NCBI GenBank assembly: GCA_019637395.1
Contig: JAHBVR010000015.1
Location: forward strand, 186,001-250,000
Source: Vulcanimicrobiota bacterium
Lineage (GTDB): Bacteria > Vulcanimicrobiota > Xenobia > Xenobiales > JADMJV01
DNA: 64,000 nt
Reading direction: 5' to 3'
Positions 46,106 to 54,201 of the stretch are shown here, in pieces. The notes under the pieces are model-generated. The model was not told the DNA's origin. It ran no database searches and saw only the letters and a program-made list of their open reading frames with translations. Numbering within the stretch: position 1 is the stretch's first letter; the number at the start of each line of letters is the position of its first letter. Position numbers and translations under genes: made by a program.

Positions 46106-46769
46106 ATGTCCGCCCCTGAGGCCAGAGAATCTTTCGCAAGCGGTATCCCGCCGGAAGCCCAGGTGTGCCGCGCTTTCTACTACTCTGTCCTTTCGGAGGA
46201 AGTGCAAGCTGCCATCGCACCCGCTTCCGCCTCCGAACTCAAGCAGGCCGCCCGCGACCTTTACCGCCAGCTCGGCGACGAAAAGAAGGTCGTAAGCTTC
46301 TTTGCCTCTCCCTTCAACGTCAACGGCTGTCTGGGCATGGTCCTGCCTGAGCCCGCGACCAAGGGCCTGCGTTGCCAAGAGCTGAAAGGTGACCGCGTCC
46401 ACGCGGTATCGCCGCCCTCAACATCTCCATCGCCAACCTCTTCTTCGCCGACAACCACTTCCAGGTCGAATCGGGCTTCAAAAATTCGACGTGGCCCTGC
46501 CCAAGTTCAAGACCGAATCCGACTTCTCGCTCAAGCCCGCCCTTGCAAAAGATGGGCCTGGACAACCTCTTCGCCGGTGCTGACTTAAGCGGCATCAACC
46601 AGGAAGCCGACCTGTGCGTCAGCGACGTCTTCCACAAGGCTAATGTGGAAGTCAACGAAGATAGCTGGCGACGGAGCGACGAGTTCAAGGCCGACCGCCC
46701 TTCCTGTATAGGATCAAGGACAACGAGTCGGGCGCCGTGCTCTGGACCGGACGCGTCACCAACCCGTAG
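46106..46769 (+). pseudogene. Decayed serpin (serine protease inhibitor) gene
   Basis: Serpin pieces appear in order but in four changing frames: LYRQLGDEKKVVSFFASPFN and LGMVLP (46106 frame), ALNISIANLFFADNHFQVESG (from 46414), KFDVALPKFKTESDFSLKPAL (from 46482), MGLDNLFAGADLSGINQEA to VSDVFHKANVEVNEDS (from 46543), and the C-terminal PFLYRIKDNESGAVLWTGRV (from 46698) ending at a TAG at 46767. A functional serpin has about 370-400 residues; only about 200 remain, and the reactive-centre loop between VNED and FKADRP is almost gone. At least four frameshifts plus deletions make it non-functional. Confidence 0.85.
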
Positions 46770-46783
46770 ATTCTGAAGAAAAA

Positions 46784-46808
46784 AGCCCGCTCCGAATGGG
46801 AGCGGGCT
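46784..46808. terminator. Bidirectional intrinsic terminator
   Basis: Stem AGCCCGCTCC (46784-46793) and GGAGCGGGCT (46799-46808) with a 5-base loop, preceded by a GAAGAAAAA run and followed by TTTTCTTTT, so it works for both strands. It separates the serpin remnant from the minus-strand gene ending at 46817. Confidence 0.9.
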
Positions 46809-46816
46809 TTTTCTTT

Positions 46817-46987
46817 TCAAGCCCTATCCCGCCGCACCGACCCCATGTCGTGCTGCTGGTTGGAAGCCGCTTTCGGATCTCCAAGCTCGGTGTCCATTCC
46901 CTCTCCCTCATGCGGAATCCGGTCCTCGGGGCGCTCGTAGTCGCGGATGATGCGCTCATCCTTCTTTTCCTCAAACTGTCTGTCCAT
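46817..46987 (-). CDS. Small highly charged protein of unknown function
   Basis: A 56-residue protein from the ATG at 46987, which has a strong GGAGGAATCATC spacing ribosome-binding site; the longer frame to 47047 lacks one. The sequence is hydrophilic (DRQFEEKKDERIIRDYERPE, then HEGEGMDTELGDPKAASN) with no membrane segment. A perfect terminator lies 8 bp after the stop, so it is a monocistronic gene. No family recognised. Confidence 0.7.
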   Translation of the reverse strand: MDRQFEEKKDERIIRDYERPEDRIPHEGEGMDTELGDPKAASNQQHDMGSVRRDRA

Positions 46988-47062
46988 GATGATTCCTCCT
47001 GAGTTCCAGCGTAACTCGCGGAGAGACCCGTGGTCAGAGGTAGCCATACTGGAAAGCCGGTA

Positions 47063-48058
47063 TTAACGACAGAGTTCTTGGGTCAGCTCGGCAGCCGGGA
47101 GCGAGCGCGCCAGCGGAGCTCCCTGGCCAGCCCAGTGAGCTCCGTAGCCGAACTCACCGGCGGCCCTGGCGGCCGCGTGAAGAGCTTTGCCGGCGCTGTA
47201 GGCGATCGGGTAGTCAGGAGGCTGGCCTTCGATGGCGGTGAACAGGTTGGCCAGGCAGCGCGCCGGGCGTCCCGAAATGGCGCGCGTCATCACCGTCGGC
47301 GGCGGATGCTGGAGCAAGCTTTGGATATGAGCGGGTTCGGCCGAAGACTCCGGACAGGCGATATAAGCCGTGCCCAACTGGCAGGCCGAAGCGCCGGCCT
47401 GCAAAGCGGCCCGCACGCCGGCCGCGTGCATGATGCCGCCGGCGGCAATCAGCGGCAGATCGATGCGATTCTTGAGCAACTGGACCAGCACCAGGGTGGA
47501 GAGCTGCTCATCCTCGGCCGCCGGGTCAAAACAACCCCGGTGGCCGCCCGCCTCCATTCCCTGAGCGACGATCGCCTCCACGCCGGCCTGCTGGCAAAGC
47601 AGAGCTTCATGCAGGTTGGTGGCGCTGGCCACCACATAGATACCGGCCGCCCTGAGCGGGGCTACGAAGCCTTCGGGCAGGCCGAAATGCAGGCTGACCA
47701 CCGCCGGTTTCATCTCTAACAGCAGTTGCAGCACCTCCTGCCCGGGCGTGGGGTAGGCAGGCTCGAGGAATTTGGGGGGAAAGGTAGCATAGCGAACAAA
47801 ATGGGGACGGAGGGACTCCAGCCAGGCTGCTTCAACGGCCGGTTGTGGCGACGGCGTCTGGTGGCAGAACAGGTTGACATTGAAAGGACGATCGGTCAGC
47901 TTCCGCACAGTTTCAATCACCGCGCGAGCCTGAACCAGGTCCAGGTGGCCGATGGCAATACCACCCAGCCCGCCCGCTTGACTGACGGCCGCCGCCATAG
48001 CGGGAGTGGAAACGCCGGCCATGGGCGCCTGCCAGATGGGAAGAGCGGAATGGAACAC
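47063..48058 (-). CDS. Nitronate monooxygenase-like FMN enzyme
   Basis: From the GTG at 48058 the protein has 331 residues with a TIM-barrel FMN fold: LPIWQAPMAGVSTPAMAAAV, GGLGGIAIGHL, KPAVVSLHFGLP, VASATNLHEALLCQQAGVEAIVAQ, GMEAGGHRGCF (containing the catalytic His of class I nitronate monooxygenases), LIAAGGIMHAAGVRAAL, QLGTAYIACPES. It probably oxidises nitronates using oxygen; a related 2-nitropropane dioxygenase-type role is possible. An ATG at 48103 would overlap the upstream coiled-coil gene by 41 bp; the GTG, 4 bp after that gene's stop, fits the domain start better. Confidence 0.88.
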   Translation of the reverse strand: MFHSALPIWQAPMAGVSTPAMAAAVSQAGGLGGIAIGHLDLVQARAVIETVRKLTDRPFNVNLFCHQTPSPQPAVEAAWLESLRPHFVRYATFPPKFLEPAYPTPGQEVLQLLLEMKPAVVSLHFGLPEGFVAPLRAAGIYVVASATNLHEALLCQQAGVEAIVAQGMEAGGHRGCFDPAAEDEQLSTLVLVQLLKNRIDLPLIAAGGIMHAAGVRAALQAGASACQLGTAYIACPESSAEPAHIQSLLQHPPPTVMTRAISGRPARCLANLFTAIEGQPPDYPIAYSAGKALHAAARAAGEFGYGAHWAGQGAPLARSLPAAELTQELCR

Positions 48059-48062
48059 TCGC

Positions 48063-48740
48063 TTAGTTGCGGCTCGTCTCCAGGTAAGCAAGTCGGATAT
48101 CAAATCTTTCCAGCTCTTCCTCCACGGCTACGAGGCGCGGGCGAAATTCCTCCGCCATCAGCTCCGACATATTCTCAGCCAGAAGGCGAAAATCGGAGCG
48201 CATCTGCTCGAACTGGAGGCTCAGGCGGCGGTCGACCTCTCCGACCTTGCCTTCCAACCAGTCCACACGCCGCTCGAGCTGCTCAACACTCTGCTCGACG
48301 TGCTCAAGTCGCTGCTCGACGTGCTCAAGTCGCTGCTCGACACGCTCAAGCCGCTGCTCGACGTGCTCAAGTCGCTGCTCGACACGCTCAAGCCGCTGCT
48401 CGACACGCTCAAGTCGCTGCTCGACACGCTCAAGCCGCTGCTCGACGTGCTCAAGTCGCTGCTCGACACGCTCAAGTCGCTGCTCGACCTGCTCAAGCCG
48501 CTGCTCGACACGCTCAAGCCGCTGCTCGACACGCTCAAGCCGCTGCTCGACCTGCTCAAGCCGCTGCTCGACCTGCTCAAGCCGCTGCTCGACACGCTCA
48601 AGTCGCTGCTCGACCTGCTCAAGCCGCTGCTCGACACGCTCAAAGCGCTGATCCATGCTGTCGAAGCGAGCTTGAACCTCGCTTCGGAAACCGTGCAAAA
48701 AAGATAGGACGGGCTGAAGTGCCTGCTCGATTTCTGTCAT
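48063..48740 (-). CDS. Coiled-coil protein built from VEQRLE(R/Q/H) heptads
   Basis: From the ATG at 48740 (MTEIEQALQPVLSFLHGF) the protein has 225 residues. The middle is a continuous run of seven-residue VEQRLEx units encoded by a 21-bp tandem repeat, giving an uninterrupted parallel coiled coil of about 120 residues. The C-terminal part (VDWLEGKVGEVDRRLSLQFE, then RLLAENMSELMAEEFRPRL) stays helical. An in-frame ATG at 48785 adds 15 irregular residues; GGGAGG precedes the 48740 start. No membrane segment. It is followed 4 bp later by the nitronate monooxygenase-like gene. Function unknown. Confidence 0.8.
   Translation of the reverse strand: MTEIEQALQPVLSFLHGFRSEVQARFDSMDQRFERVEQRLEQVEQRLERVEQRLEQVEQRLEQVEQRLERVEQRLERVEQRLEQVEQRLERVEQRLEHVEQRLERVEQRLERVEQRLERVEQRLEHVEQRLERVEQRLEHVEQRLEHVEQSVEQLERRVDWLEGKVGEVDRRLSLQFEQMRSDFRLLAENMSELMAEEFRPRLVAVEEELERFDIRLAYLETSRN
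48291..48647 (-). repeat. 17 tandem copies of a 21-bp unit in the coiled-coil gene
   Basis: On the plus strand the unit is CTGCTCGAC-NNN-CTCAAG-NCG. The variable triplet is GTG, ACG or CTG (giving His, Arg or Gln at the last heptad position) and the final codon alternates TCG/CCG. Exact length multiples keep the frame, so copy number may vary between strains by slipped-strand events without loss of the reading frame. Confidence 0.95.
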
Positions 48741-48867
48741 TCCCTGGCCTCCCGAATCGGAATTTCCAGAAGTATAGCCGGCCAACGCAGGGAAAGATAG
48801 GGCATTCGGGTTGCCGAACTTTTGCTAAAGTTATTTCACCCCAAAGGCCTGGTCCGTCGGTCTCGGT

Positions 48868-49434
48868 TTACAACGGAGTGAGCTCGGCGGTCAGGTGGCC
48901 GCTAACGTCAAAGGTCCCCTGTCCAGTGTCGGGTTGGACCGCCGTGAAGTTGAAGTCGACTTCGATAGTTGTGTCATCCAGCGTCACGATGGTCAGGCCG
49001 CCCGTGCTGACCGCGGTAGCGCCCCAGGTGCGGCTCCCCACGCTCAGGTCCTGCAAATTCAAGAAGGCACCCAGGCCCAGGTCATAAAGCAGGCCGGTGG
49101 CCAACGGCTCGGCTCCCGTCACCACACCCAGACGCAGGCTACGAGCCCCTTCGCTCAGAGTAAGATCCAGGTTGTTATTGTCTTCCGAATCGATAGTCAA
49201 CGAGCCGCCCACCAGACTGGCGGTGCTTACCGGCGGTCGGGTGCCATTGTAAAGCCCGTCCGGTGTAAAAACCAGCGCGCTGATCTGGCCGTTGCTCACG
49301 ACAAAAGTGCGATCCGGCGGCGCTTCTTCCTCTTCGGATTCCTCGGGAGGCAGAGTCAGGGATTGAGACTGCTCCAGCTTCTGGCCGCAGCCGGCCAGCA
49401 CCAAAAGCAACAGCAGGAGGTAGGTGAATTTCAT
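48868..49434 (-). CDS. Lipoprotein downstream of the TonB-dependent receptor
   Basis: A 188-residue protein with a signal peptide and lipobox (LVLAGC, Cys16), an acidic linker (PPEESEEEEAPP) and a beta-rich domain (TFVVSNGQISALVFTPDGLY, then TIVTLDDTTIEVDFNFTAV). It starts 10 bp after the receptor gene on the same strand, so it is likely to be cotranscribed and may be a surface partner of the receptor. No family recognised. Confidence 0.8.
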   Translation of the reverse strand: MKFTYLLLLLLVLAGCGQKLEQSQSLTLPPEESEEEEAPPDRTFVVSNGQISALVFTPDGLYNGTRPPVSTASLVGGSLTIDSEDNNNLDLTLSEGARSLRLGVVTGAEPLATGLLYDLGLGAFLNLQDLSVGSRTWGATAVSTGGLTIVTLDDTTIEVDFNFTAVQPDTGQGTFDVSGHLTAELTPL

Positions 49435-49444
49435 GATCGTATCC

Positions 49445-51787
49445 TTAAAAACGGATCATACCGTTAAGTAAAATGCGGCGCTGCTGGATGAAGCGGGTGC
49501 CGGAGAAGTCGCTGAAAAAGTTGAGCAGCGGGCGATTGTCAAACAGGTTGAGAATCTGCAGGCTACCGCCATATTCCACGCTTTGCGGTTCGCGTTTGGG
49601 CCAGTAGTTGAGCGACAGGTTGGCCAGGAAGCGGGGAACACGCTGAGCATTGTAGCCGTAAGGGAAGACGCCGGCGGCGTTGTAGAGCTGCAGGGCTTCC
49701 TGCGGAAATCCACTGCCATAGTAGACGTCGCCCGCCGCCGTCAGACCATTCTCCCAGGTGTGGGAGAGGCCGGCGGTGACCTGAACGCGCTGGTCGTGAT
49801 CGTTGAAGGTGGGAAACTCCGGAGCCGATCCCTGGGCCGTCGGCTTGGCCCGGCTCAGGCTGCCGGTCACGAAGCCGTTGAATCCGGTTTTGTTGTGCGA
49901 AGCTACGGACAACTCCAGGCCTTCGTAGAGGGCGCGGGCGAAGTTGACGGGGGCGTAGACGGGAATATTGGCGATGGGCACTAACTGGCCGATATCGATC
50001 TGGTCGCGATAGTCCTTGCGCACCAGGGCCACCTTGCCGGTCAACGAGTTGCCGAACTGATGCTCGTAGCTGAGCTCGAACTGGTGGACGCGTTGGGGCA
50101 GCGTTTCCGTTCCGAAGCTTAAGTCCAGCTCCAAGGGCGGAGCCTGGAAGAGACGGTGATAGGAAAAGCGCAGCACGTCCTCGGCCGTGGGCGCGAACGC
50201 CAGGTTGGCAAACGGGCTGATCTGCCCGGTGTTCACGTTAATCCCGTTGCTGAAACGGTCGAGCCGCACCCCGTAATTGGCGGTGAACTCATCGGTCAGC
50301 GGCAGAGTGTGACTGAAATACATGCCGCCCGAAAATCCGGCGCGAGCCACGTTCGACTGAAAGCGCAGCGCGCCCTGGGGAAGGCCGCCACCGCCACCCA
50401 GATCCAAAATATCGATATCCTGTTGAGAACGGATAAAGTTGGCGTCAGCGCCGGCCACGATGCGCTCGCCGTCCCCCATGCGGTGGACGAATTGAAGGCT
50501 CGGCTGAATCTGAGTGATCAGGGTGTTGGTGGTGGGTAAGTAGGGCGCGCCCGGATTGGTCGGGTCAGCCGGGAAGCCTTCCTCGGCCAATTCCTCACTA
50601 CGATTCTCGTCAAATACCGAGAAGGGCGTAAAGACCCCGTTGTTATGCACGGTTTGGCGCGACCGCAGGTAGGCCAGGCCCATTTGCAGATCGCTGTCCT
50701 CATCCACCTTGCGTTTCCAGGAGAAAAGCCCGACCGTGTTGGTGTCTTGCTGCTCCTGGCGAACCCCGGCCGCGAAGTTTTGCGGAGTCTGGGCGATACC
50801 ATAGAGACCAGCCTGATGGGAGATGGTGGTTCCCCACTCGTTCTCCTGGTCGCGCCAACGGAACCGGGCTAATACGTTGGTGTTCTGCCCCTTATTGTTG
50901 AGCGTCTGATCGTTGGGGCTGGGAGGCTGAAACTGCATATTGGTGGTGCCGGTCTTACCCCCCACCAGATAACTGAAATTGCCGTCCTCGGAACTACCGC
51001 CCAGGCGCAGCATAATCTGGGCCGTACCCTGCGTACCCAGAGTAGGGCGCAGTTCGAAGTAGGGTTCGCGAGTGCCCCAGTCGGTCAGGCCGTTAAGAAC
51101 CAGTCCGCCCATGCCGGATTGCGATCCGTTGTAACTGCCGGTGCGGGCTTCCAGGTTGTCCAGAAAGTCGAGATCAATCGGAGGAGTAGTCGAACTGGCG
51201 GGAGGAATCGGGATCGATAACCCGTCGAGTTGAAAATTTACACTCTTGTGATCGCCGCGCACGTGAACCTGTCCGACCGAATTGATATTCGTGCCGGGGA
51301 CGGTGGCCAGGACACCTTGGAGACTGCGGTCGGTCAACTGTTCTTGGACAAACTGGCGGTCGCGGCGAATGACCGCGCCATCGTTGGGATCCTTACCGTT
51401 CACCAATAACTTGTCTTCTTTGAACTTGATGACTTTCTCAGCCTGGCCTTTGACATCCAGCAGGGTCTTATAGGCAGTCTCGGCGCCGGCGTTGATTTTA
51501 ACCAGCGCCCGGTCACTCTCATACTCCGCGTGCGAAATCTCTACGTAGTAGTCGCCCAACTGCAGATTGGTGAAGCGCGCCTGACCATTGTCATCGGTAG
51601 TTTTCTGCGCGACTTCGGCTCGGCCGGCCTTATCCTGCACCTTTACGAGTGCGCCGACAATAGGCTTGTCGTTGTCGGCCCTGAGGATGGTGACGAAAAG
51701 ATCGCCTTGCGTCTCGATAGCCAGTGAAGGCAAACACGCAATAAGAATGAGCAGTGTCACCAACAAGTATTGATTTATCCTTATCAT
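49445..51787 (-). CDS. TonB-dependent outer-membrane receptor with N-terminal carboxypeptidase-regulatory-like domain
   Basis: A 780-residue protein: signal peptide (about residues 1-24, ending SLA), a CarboxypepD_reg-like beta-sandwich (~28-110, DLFVTILRADNDKPIVGALV), a plug domain (~135-250, DRSLQGVLATVPGTN), and a beta-barrel ending in the C-terminal Phe motif (ILLNGMIRF). It should import a metal complex or small organic ligand with TonB/ExbBD. The annotated ATG has no clear ribosome-binding site. AAGGA within codons 2-4, with TTG codons 11 bases further on (LLVTLLILIACLPS), could mark the true start. A 20-bp box shared with exbB overlaps this region. Confidence 0.9.
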   Translation of the reverse strand: MIRINQYLLVTLLILIACLPSLAIETQGDLFVTILRADNDKPIVGALVKVQDKAGRAEVAQKTTDDNGQARFTNLQLGDYYVEISHAEYESDRALVKINAGAETAYKTLLDVKGQAEKVIKFKEDKLLVNGKDPNDGAVIRRDRQFVQEQLTDRSLQGVLATVPGTNINSVGQVHVRGDHKSVNFQLDGLSIPIPPASSTTPPIDLDFLDNLEARTGSYNGSQSGMGGLVLNGLTDWGTREPYFELRPTLGTQGTAQIMLRLGGSSEDGNFSYLVGGKTGTTNMQFQPPSPNDQTLNNKGQNTNVLARFRWRDQENEWGTTISHQAGLYGIAQTPQNFAAGVRQEQQDTNTVGLFSWKRKVDEDSDLQMGLAYLRSRQTVHNNGVFTPFSVFDENRSEELAEEGFPADPTNPGAPYLPTTNTLITQIQPSLQFVHRMGDGERIVAGADANFIRSQQDIDILDLGGGGGLPQGALRFQSNVARAGFSGGMYFSHTLPLTDEFTANYGVRLDRFSNGINVNTGQISPFANLAFAPTAEDVLRFSYHRLFQAPPLELDLSFGTETLPQRVHQFELSYEHQFGNSLTGKVALVRKDYRDQIDIGQLVPIANIPVYAPVNFARALYEGLELSVASHNKTGFNGFVTGSLSRAKPTAQGSAPEFPTFNDHDQRVQVTAGLSHTWENGLTAAGDVYYGSGFPQEALQLYNAAGVFPYGYNAQRVPRFLANLSLNYWPKREPQSVEYGGSLQILNLFDNRPLLNFFSDFSGTRFIQQRRILLNGMIRF
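51767..51786 (-). promoter_or_regulatory. Copy of the exbB-type box over the receptor gene start
   Basis: On the minus strand this reads TGATAAGGATAAATCAATAC, differing at one position from the box at 7142-7161. It covers the proposed ATG and first codons of the receptor gene, so either it is an operator lying inside the early coding region or the real start is downstream. The second half could also supply the ribosome-binding site (AAGGA). Confidence 0.45.
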
Positions 51788-51849
51788 AACCGCGGCATTC
51801 TACACGAGTGCCCCCTGACTGGCAACCCCAAAGTTTGGGTGCTGTTCCT

Positions 51850-52479
51850 TCACCGCCTTGTCGGCACGGCGGGAGTCATTCTAAGAATCCAACTGGTAAG
51901 GTCTTGGGGCCGCCGCGACGGCCCCTTGTGATAGACGGGCAAAGTGTTGGCCGAACGTCCTTTGAGCAATACAACGTCCCGTTCATTCGCCTGATGGACC
52001 TCGTGCGGTCGCAGCACAATTTCTTCTTCGCGGTAGGGCCAACCGTCCGTCAAACGGAAATCGACATTGTCCTCCCCAAGCCAGGAAATGCCCGGCCCAC
52101 GGTAGGAACAAACGAGCTGCAGGCTATGGGAATCGGTATGAAAGTGCGCTGCCGTCCTGAGACTCTCGAGTCTCACGCAACACTGAGCACAAGCAGATTC
52201 CTGGCAGAACATGTCGACCAGGGCCGTGACGTCTTCCAGCCAGGGACGAGCGAGCGAACTGCGCCAGAAGCGAGCGGGAAAAGCCGCCGCGAGAGACTGT
52301 TCGACGGCGGCAGGCGAGAGGAGTTGACGGAATTCGGCAAGATCTCCTCGGATACAATCAATCAAAACGCGAAAATCTGACCGGGGTTGTCGGCGCCAGA
52401 GGGCGACGGAACAGGAGCTTTGAGTGAAACCCGCCAGCCCTGAAGGAGCGTGAAAGTCCCACATCGTTGGGGTCCGCAT
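51850..52479 (-). CDS. DUF1826-like protein
   Basis: A 209-residue soluble protein. The C-terminal part has the pattern AHFHTDSHSLQLVCSYRGPG followed by DNVDFR, VVLLKGRS and VYHKGPSRRPQDL, which matches my memory of DUF1826 (FHxD...YxGPGTxWL...H). In proteobacteria this family tends to occur with zinc-homeostasis genes. The ATG at 52479 has an AAGGAG site 6 bases upstream. It lies between the heme peroxidase and the TonB-dependent receptor on the same strand, consistent with a metal-related unit (inference). Confidence 0.65.
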   Translation of the reverse strand: MRTPTMWDFHAPSGLAGFTQSSCSVALWRRQPRSDFRVLIDCIRGDLAEFRQLLSPAAVEQSLAAAFPARFWRSSLARPWLEDVTALVDMFCQESACAQCCVRLESLRTAAHFHTDSHSLQLVCSYRGPGISWLGEDNVDFRLTDGWPYREEEIVLRPHEVHQANERDVVLLKGRSANTLPVYHKGPSRRPQDLTSWILRMTPAVPTRR

Positions 52480-52543
52480 AGACTCTCCTTACTCACCATG
52501 GCAACCGAGTCCGCCGCAGGCGGCTGGCCGCCATTTGGTTGTG

Positions 52544-52579
52544 GAAGGACCGGCCCGACCCCCGAGGGCCCGGTCCTTC
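52544..52579 (-). terminator. Hairpin at the 3' end of the peroxidase gene
   Basis: Arms GAAGGACCGG (52544-52553) and CCGGTCCTTC (52570-52579) form a 10-bp stem that overlaps the peroxidase stop codon. No T-run follows in the direction of transcription, so termination may be partial. Confidence 0.4.
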
Positions 52580-54140
52580 AGTCTCGCTCCAAAGACTTCC
52601 CGTGAAAGGCGTAAGGTTGGAAATCCTCCCCCAGATTGCGAGCGATCAGACGCGATAGCGTGGTGGCCTTGAAAAGCTCACATTCGTCGGCCAACTCGGG
52701 GTCATTCTCATAGTAGAAACGGTCCCCATCCCGAAGTCGAGCGAACTGATCCGCCACAATGGCGGCCACCGTTTCGCCGACGGCGGCGCCATCCGCGTTG
52801 GGTTCGGCCAGCAAGCCTACCCAGGCGTCAAGCTTGTCCAGCGAGCCATAGAGTTGTCGCAATTTGTCGGCCTTTTCGGTTTCTCCGGTCAACTCTTCGA
52901 AACTCTGGTAAGCGGGCAAACCATAGCTTTGGCGCAGGGTATTGAAATCAGGAAGCCCCTGCTCCCGCCCCCGCGCGATGTTGATTGCCCCCAAATCAAG
53001 TCCTCCGGCACCAGGCGGACCGAAGAGGAAGTTGCGCACCTCATCCACCATCTCCAGATCGGTAGCCTGTTGGACGTAGTCGGCGGCTCCGCGCAGGACC
53101 GGAGCGATACCGCCTTCCGCCAGGGTTTTGGCCGGCTGGAAGTAGACTTCACGCAACTTGACGTCCCCCTGCGCCAGCATATCGGCGTTGAGCTCGTTGC
53201 GGAAGATAGTGCTTCCCAACTGGCTGTGACCCAACCGGAAGGCGGCACTAACGAACTCCAGGTTGAGTCTGGCATCGACTTCCGGTTGATAGCCCCGATA
53301 AGCCGGCACTCTTTGGGGCCCCAAGAGGTTGGGCAAATACTCTTCGTAGGTGATGGCCTGCACCAGCGCTCCGACCCGCTTGCGGGCCGCCTGGTAGAGT
53401 TTCTCGTCGTCCCAGTCGGGATGCTTCCGCGCAAGTTCCTCGGCCCAGCGATTGTGCTCGCGCATGAAGACGGTATGCAAGGCAAGCAGCACGGGATTCT
53501 CGCTCGATCGAACATCGCCGGCGACGGTAAGACTTTCGGGTGGAGCGTGCACGTCGTTGTCGTTGGGCAATCCCATCGTATTAAACGGCAGGTTGTCTCC
53601 CTCGCCCGTCAGCAAACGTCCGCCCTGGTGGGTACGCAGCGCCCCGGCTCGTTTGGCATTGCTACCATAGACCATGGAGGCATCCAGCCAACCGGAGTTT
53701 TTATTCCAAGGCCGTTCCGGACGGTGAGTAGAGGAAAAAGGAATATAAGCCTGTCCCGTAGAGCCTGGATCGAACCAGGGGTCACCAACCGGCACGGGAA
53801 TTTTCTCGGTCTGGTTCTTCACCTTTGCATTGTCCGTGAGATCATGATCGACAAACTGGCCCCATCCCCAGAGAAGACCGGACCAGTGCACCGGGTCCGG
53901 CCGGTCTTCTGCTTGAGCCAAAACCAGGTTGCTTACTTCTCGCGGATTGGGCCTGTCCTCAATCTTCTGGAAAGGAGTGCGCCGCAGAAAGGTTGCGCCC
54001 ACCTGATTGTTCCACTCCGGGTGAACCGGGTTGTTATCTCGACCATCATAACTTCGGACTTCCCCTCCAGAGCGCGCCGGTGCGGATTCCGCCGGTAAGG
54101 GCTTACGAAAAGAAGAATTTGCAGAAAGAGGATTTATCAT
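52578..54140 (-). CDS. Animal-type (myeloperoxidase/peroxidasin-like) heme peroxidase
   Basis: A 520-residue protein without signal peptide. The catalytic frame of the animal peroxidase superfamily is complete: WGQFVDHDLT with Asp98 (heme ester position) and distal His99, GDVRSSENP with Arg211 and Glu214 (second ester position), MREHNRWAEEL, proximal His305 in FRLGHSQLG, and GLDLGAINIARGREQGLPDFN. It should oxidise halides or organic donors with peroxide, apparently in the cytoplasm unless exported by a non-classical route. It begins a minus-strand series peroxidase, DUF1826, receptor, lipoprotein. Its ATG is 61 bp downstream of a tiny membrane-protein gene. Confidence 0.93.
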   Translation of the reverse strand: MINPLSANSSFRKPLPAESAPARSGGEVRSYDGRDNNPVHPEWNNQVGATFLRRTPFQKIEDRPNPREVSNLVLAQAEDRPDPVHWSGLLWGWGQFVDHDLTDNAKVKNQTEKIPVPVGDPWFDPGSTGQAYIPFSSTHRPERPWNKNSGWLDASMVYGSNAKRAGALRTHQGGRLLTGEGDNLPFNTMGLPNDNDVHAPPESLTVAGDVRSSENPVLLALHTVFMREHNRWAEELARKHPDWDDEKLYQAARKRVGALVQAITYEEYLPNLLGPQRVPAYRGYQPEVDARLNLEFVSAAFRLGHSQLGSTIFRNELNADMLAQGDVKLREVYFQPAKTLAEGGIAPVLRGAADYVQQATDLEMVDEVRNFLFGPPGAGGLDLGAINIARGREQGLPDFNTLRQSYGLPAYQSFEELTGETEKADKLRQLYGSLDKLDAWVGLLAEPNADGAAVGETVAAIVADQFARLRDGDRFYYENDPELADECELFKATTLSRLIARNLGEDFQPYAFHGKSLERD

Positions 54141-54201
54141 CAGGCCAACCTTTAATTTTTTTGACTATATTTAGCCATGCCATAAGAACTTGTCAAGGGG
54201 G

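Noticed and set aside
47726-49087. 453-codon plus-strand frame with Ala-Arg-His-Ala-Gln repeats
   Set aside because: Antisense translation of the 21-bp repeat and flanking genes; open only because of the repeat composition.
52854-54098. 414-codon plus-strand frame antisense to the heme peroxidase
   Set aside because: The peroxidase frame keeps all catalytic motifs; the antisense frame resembles nothing and lacks a start site.
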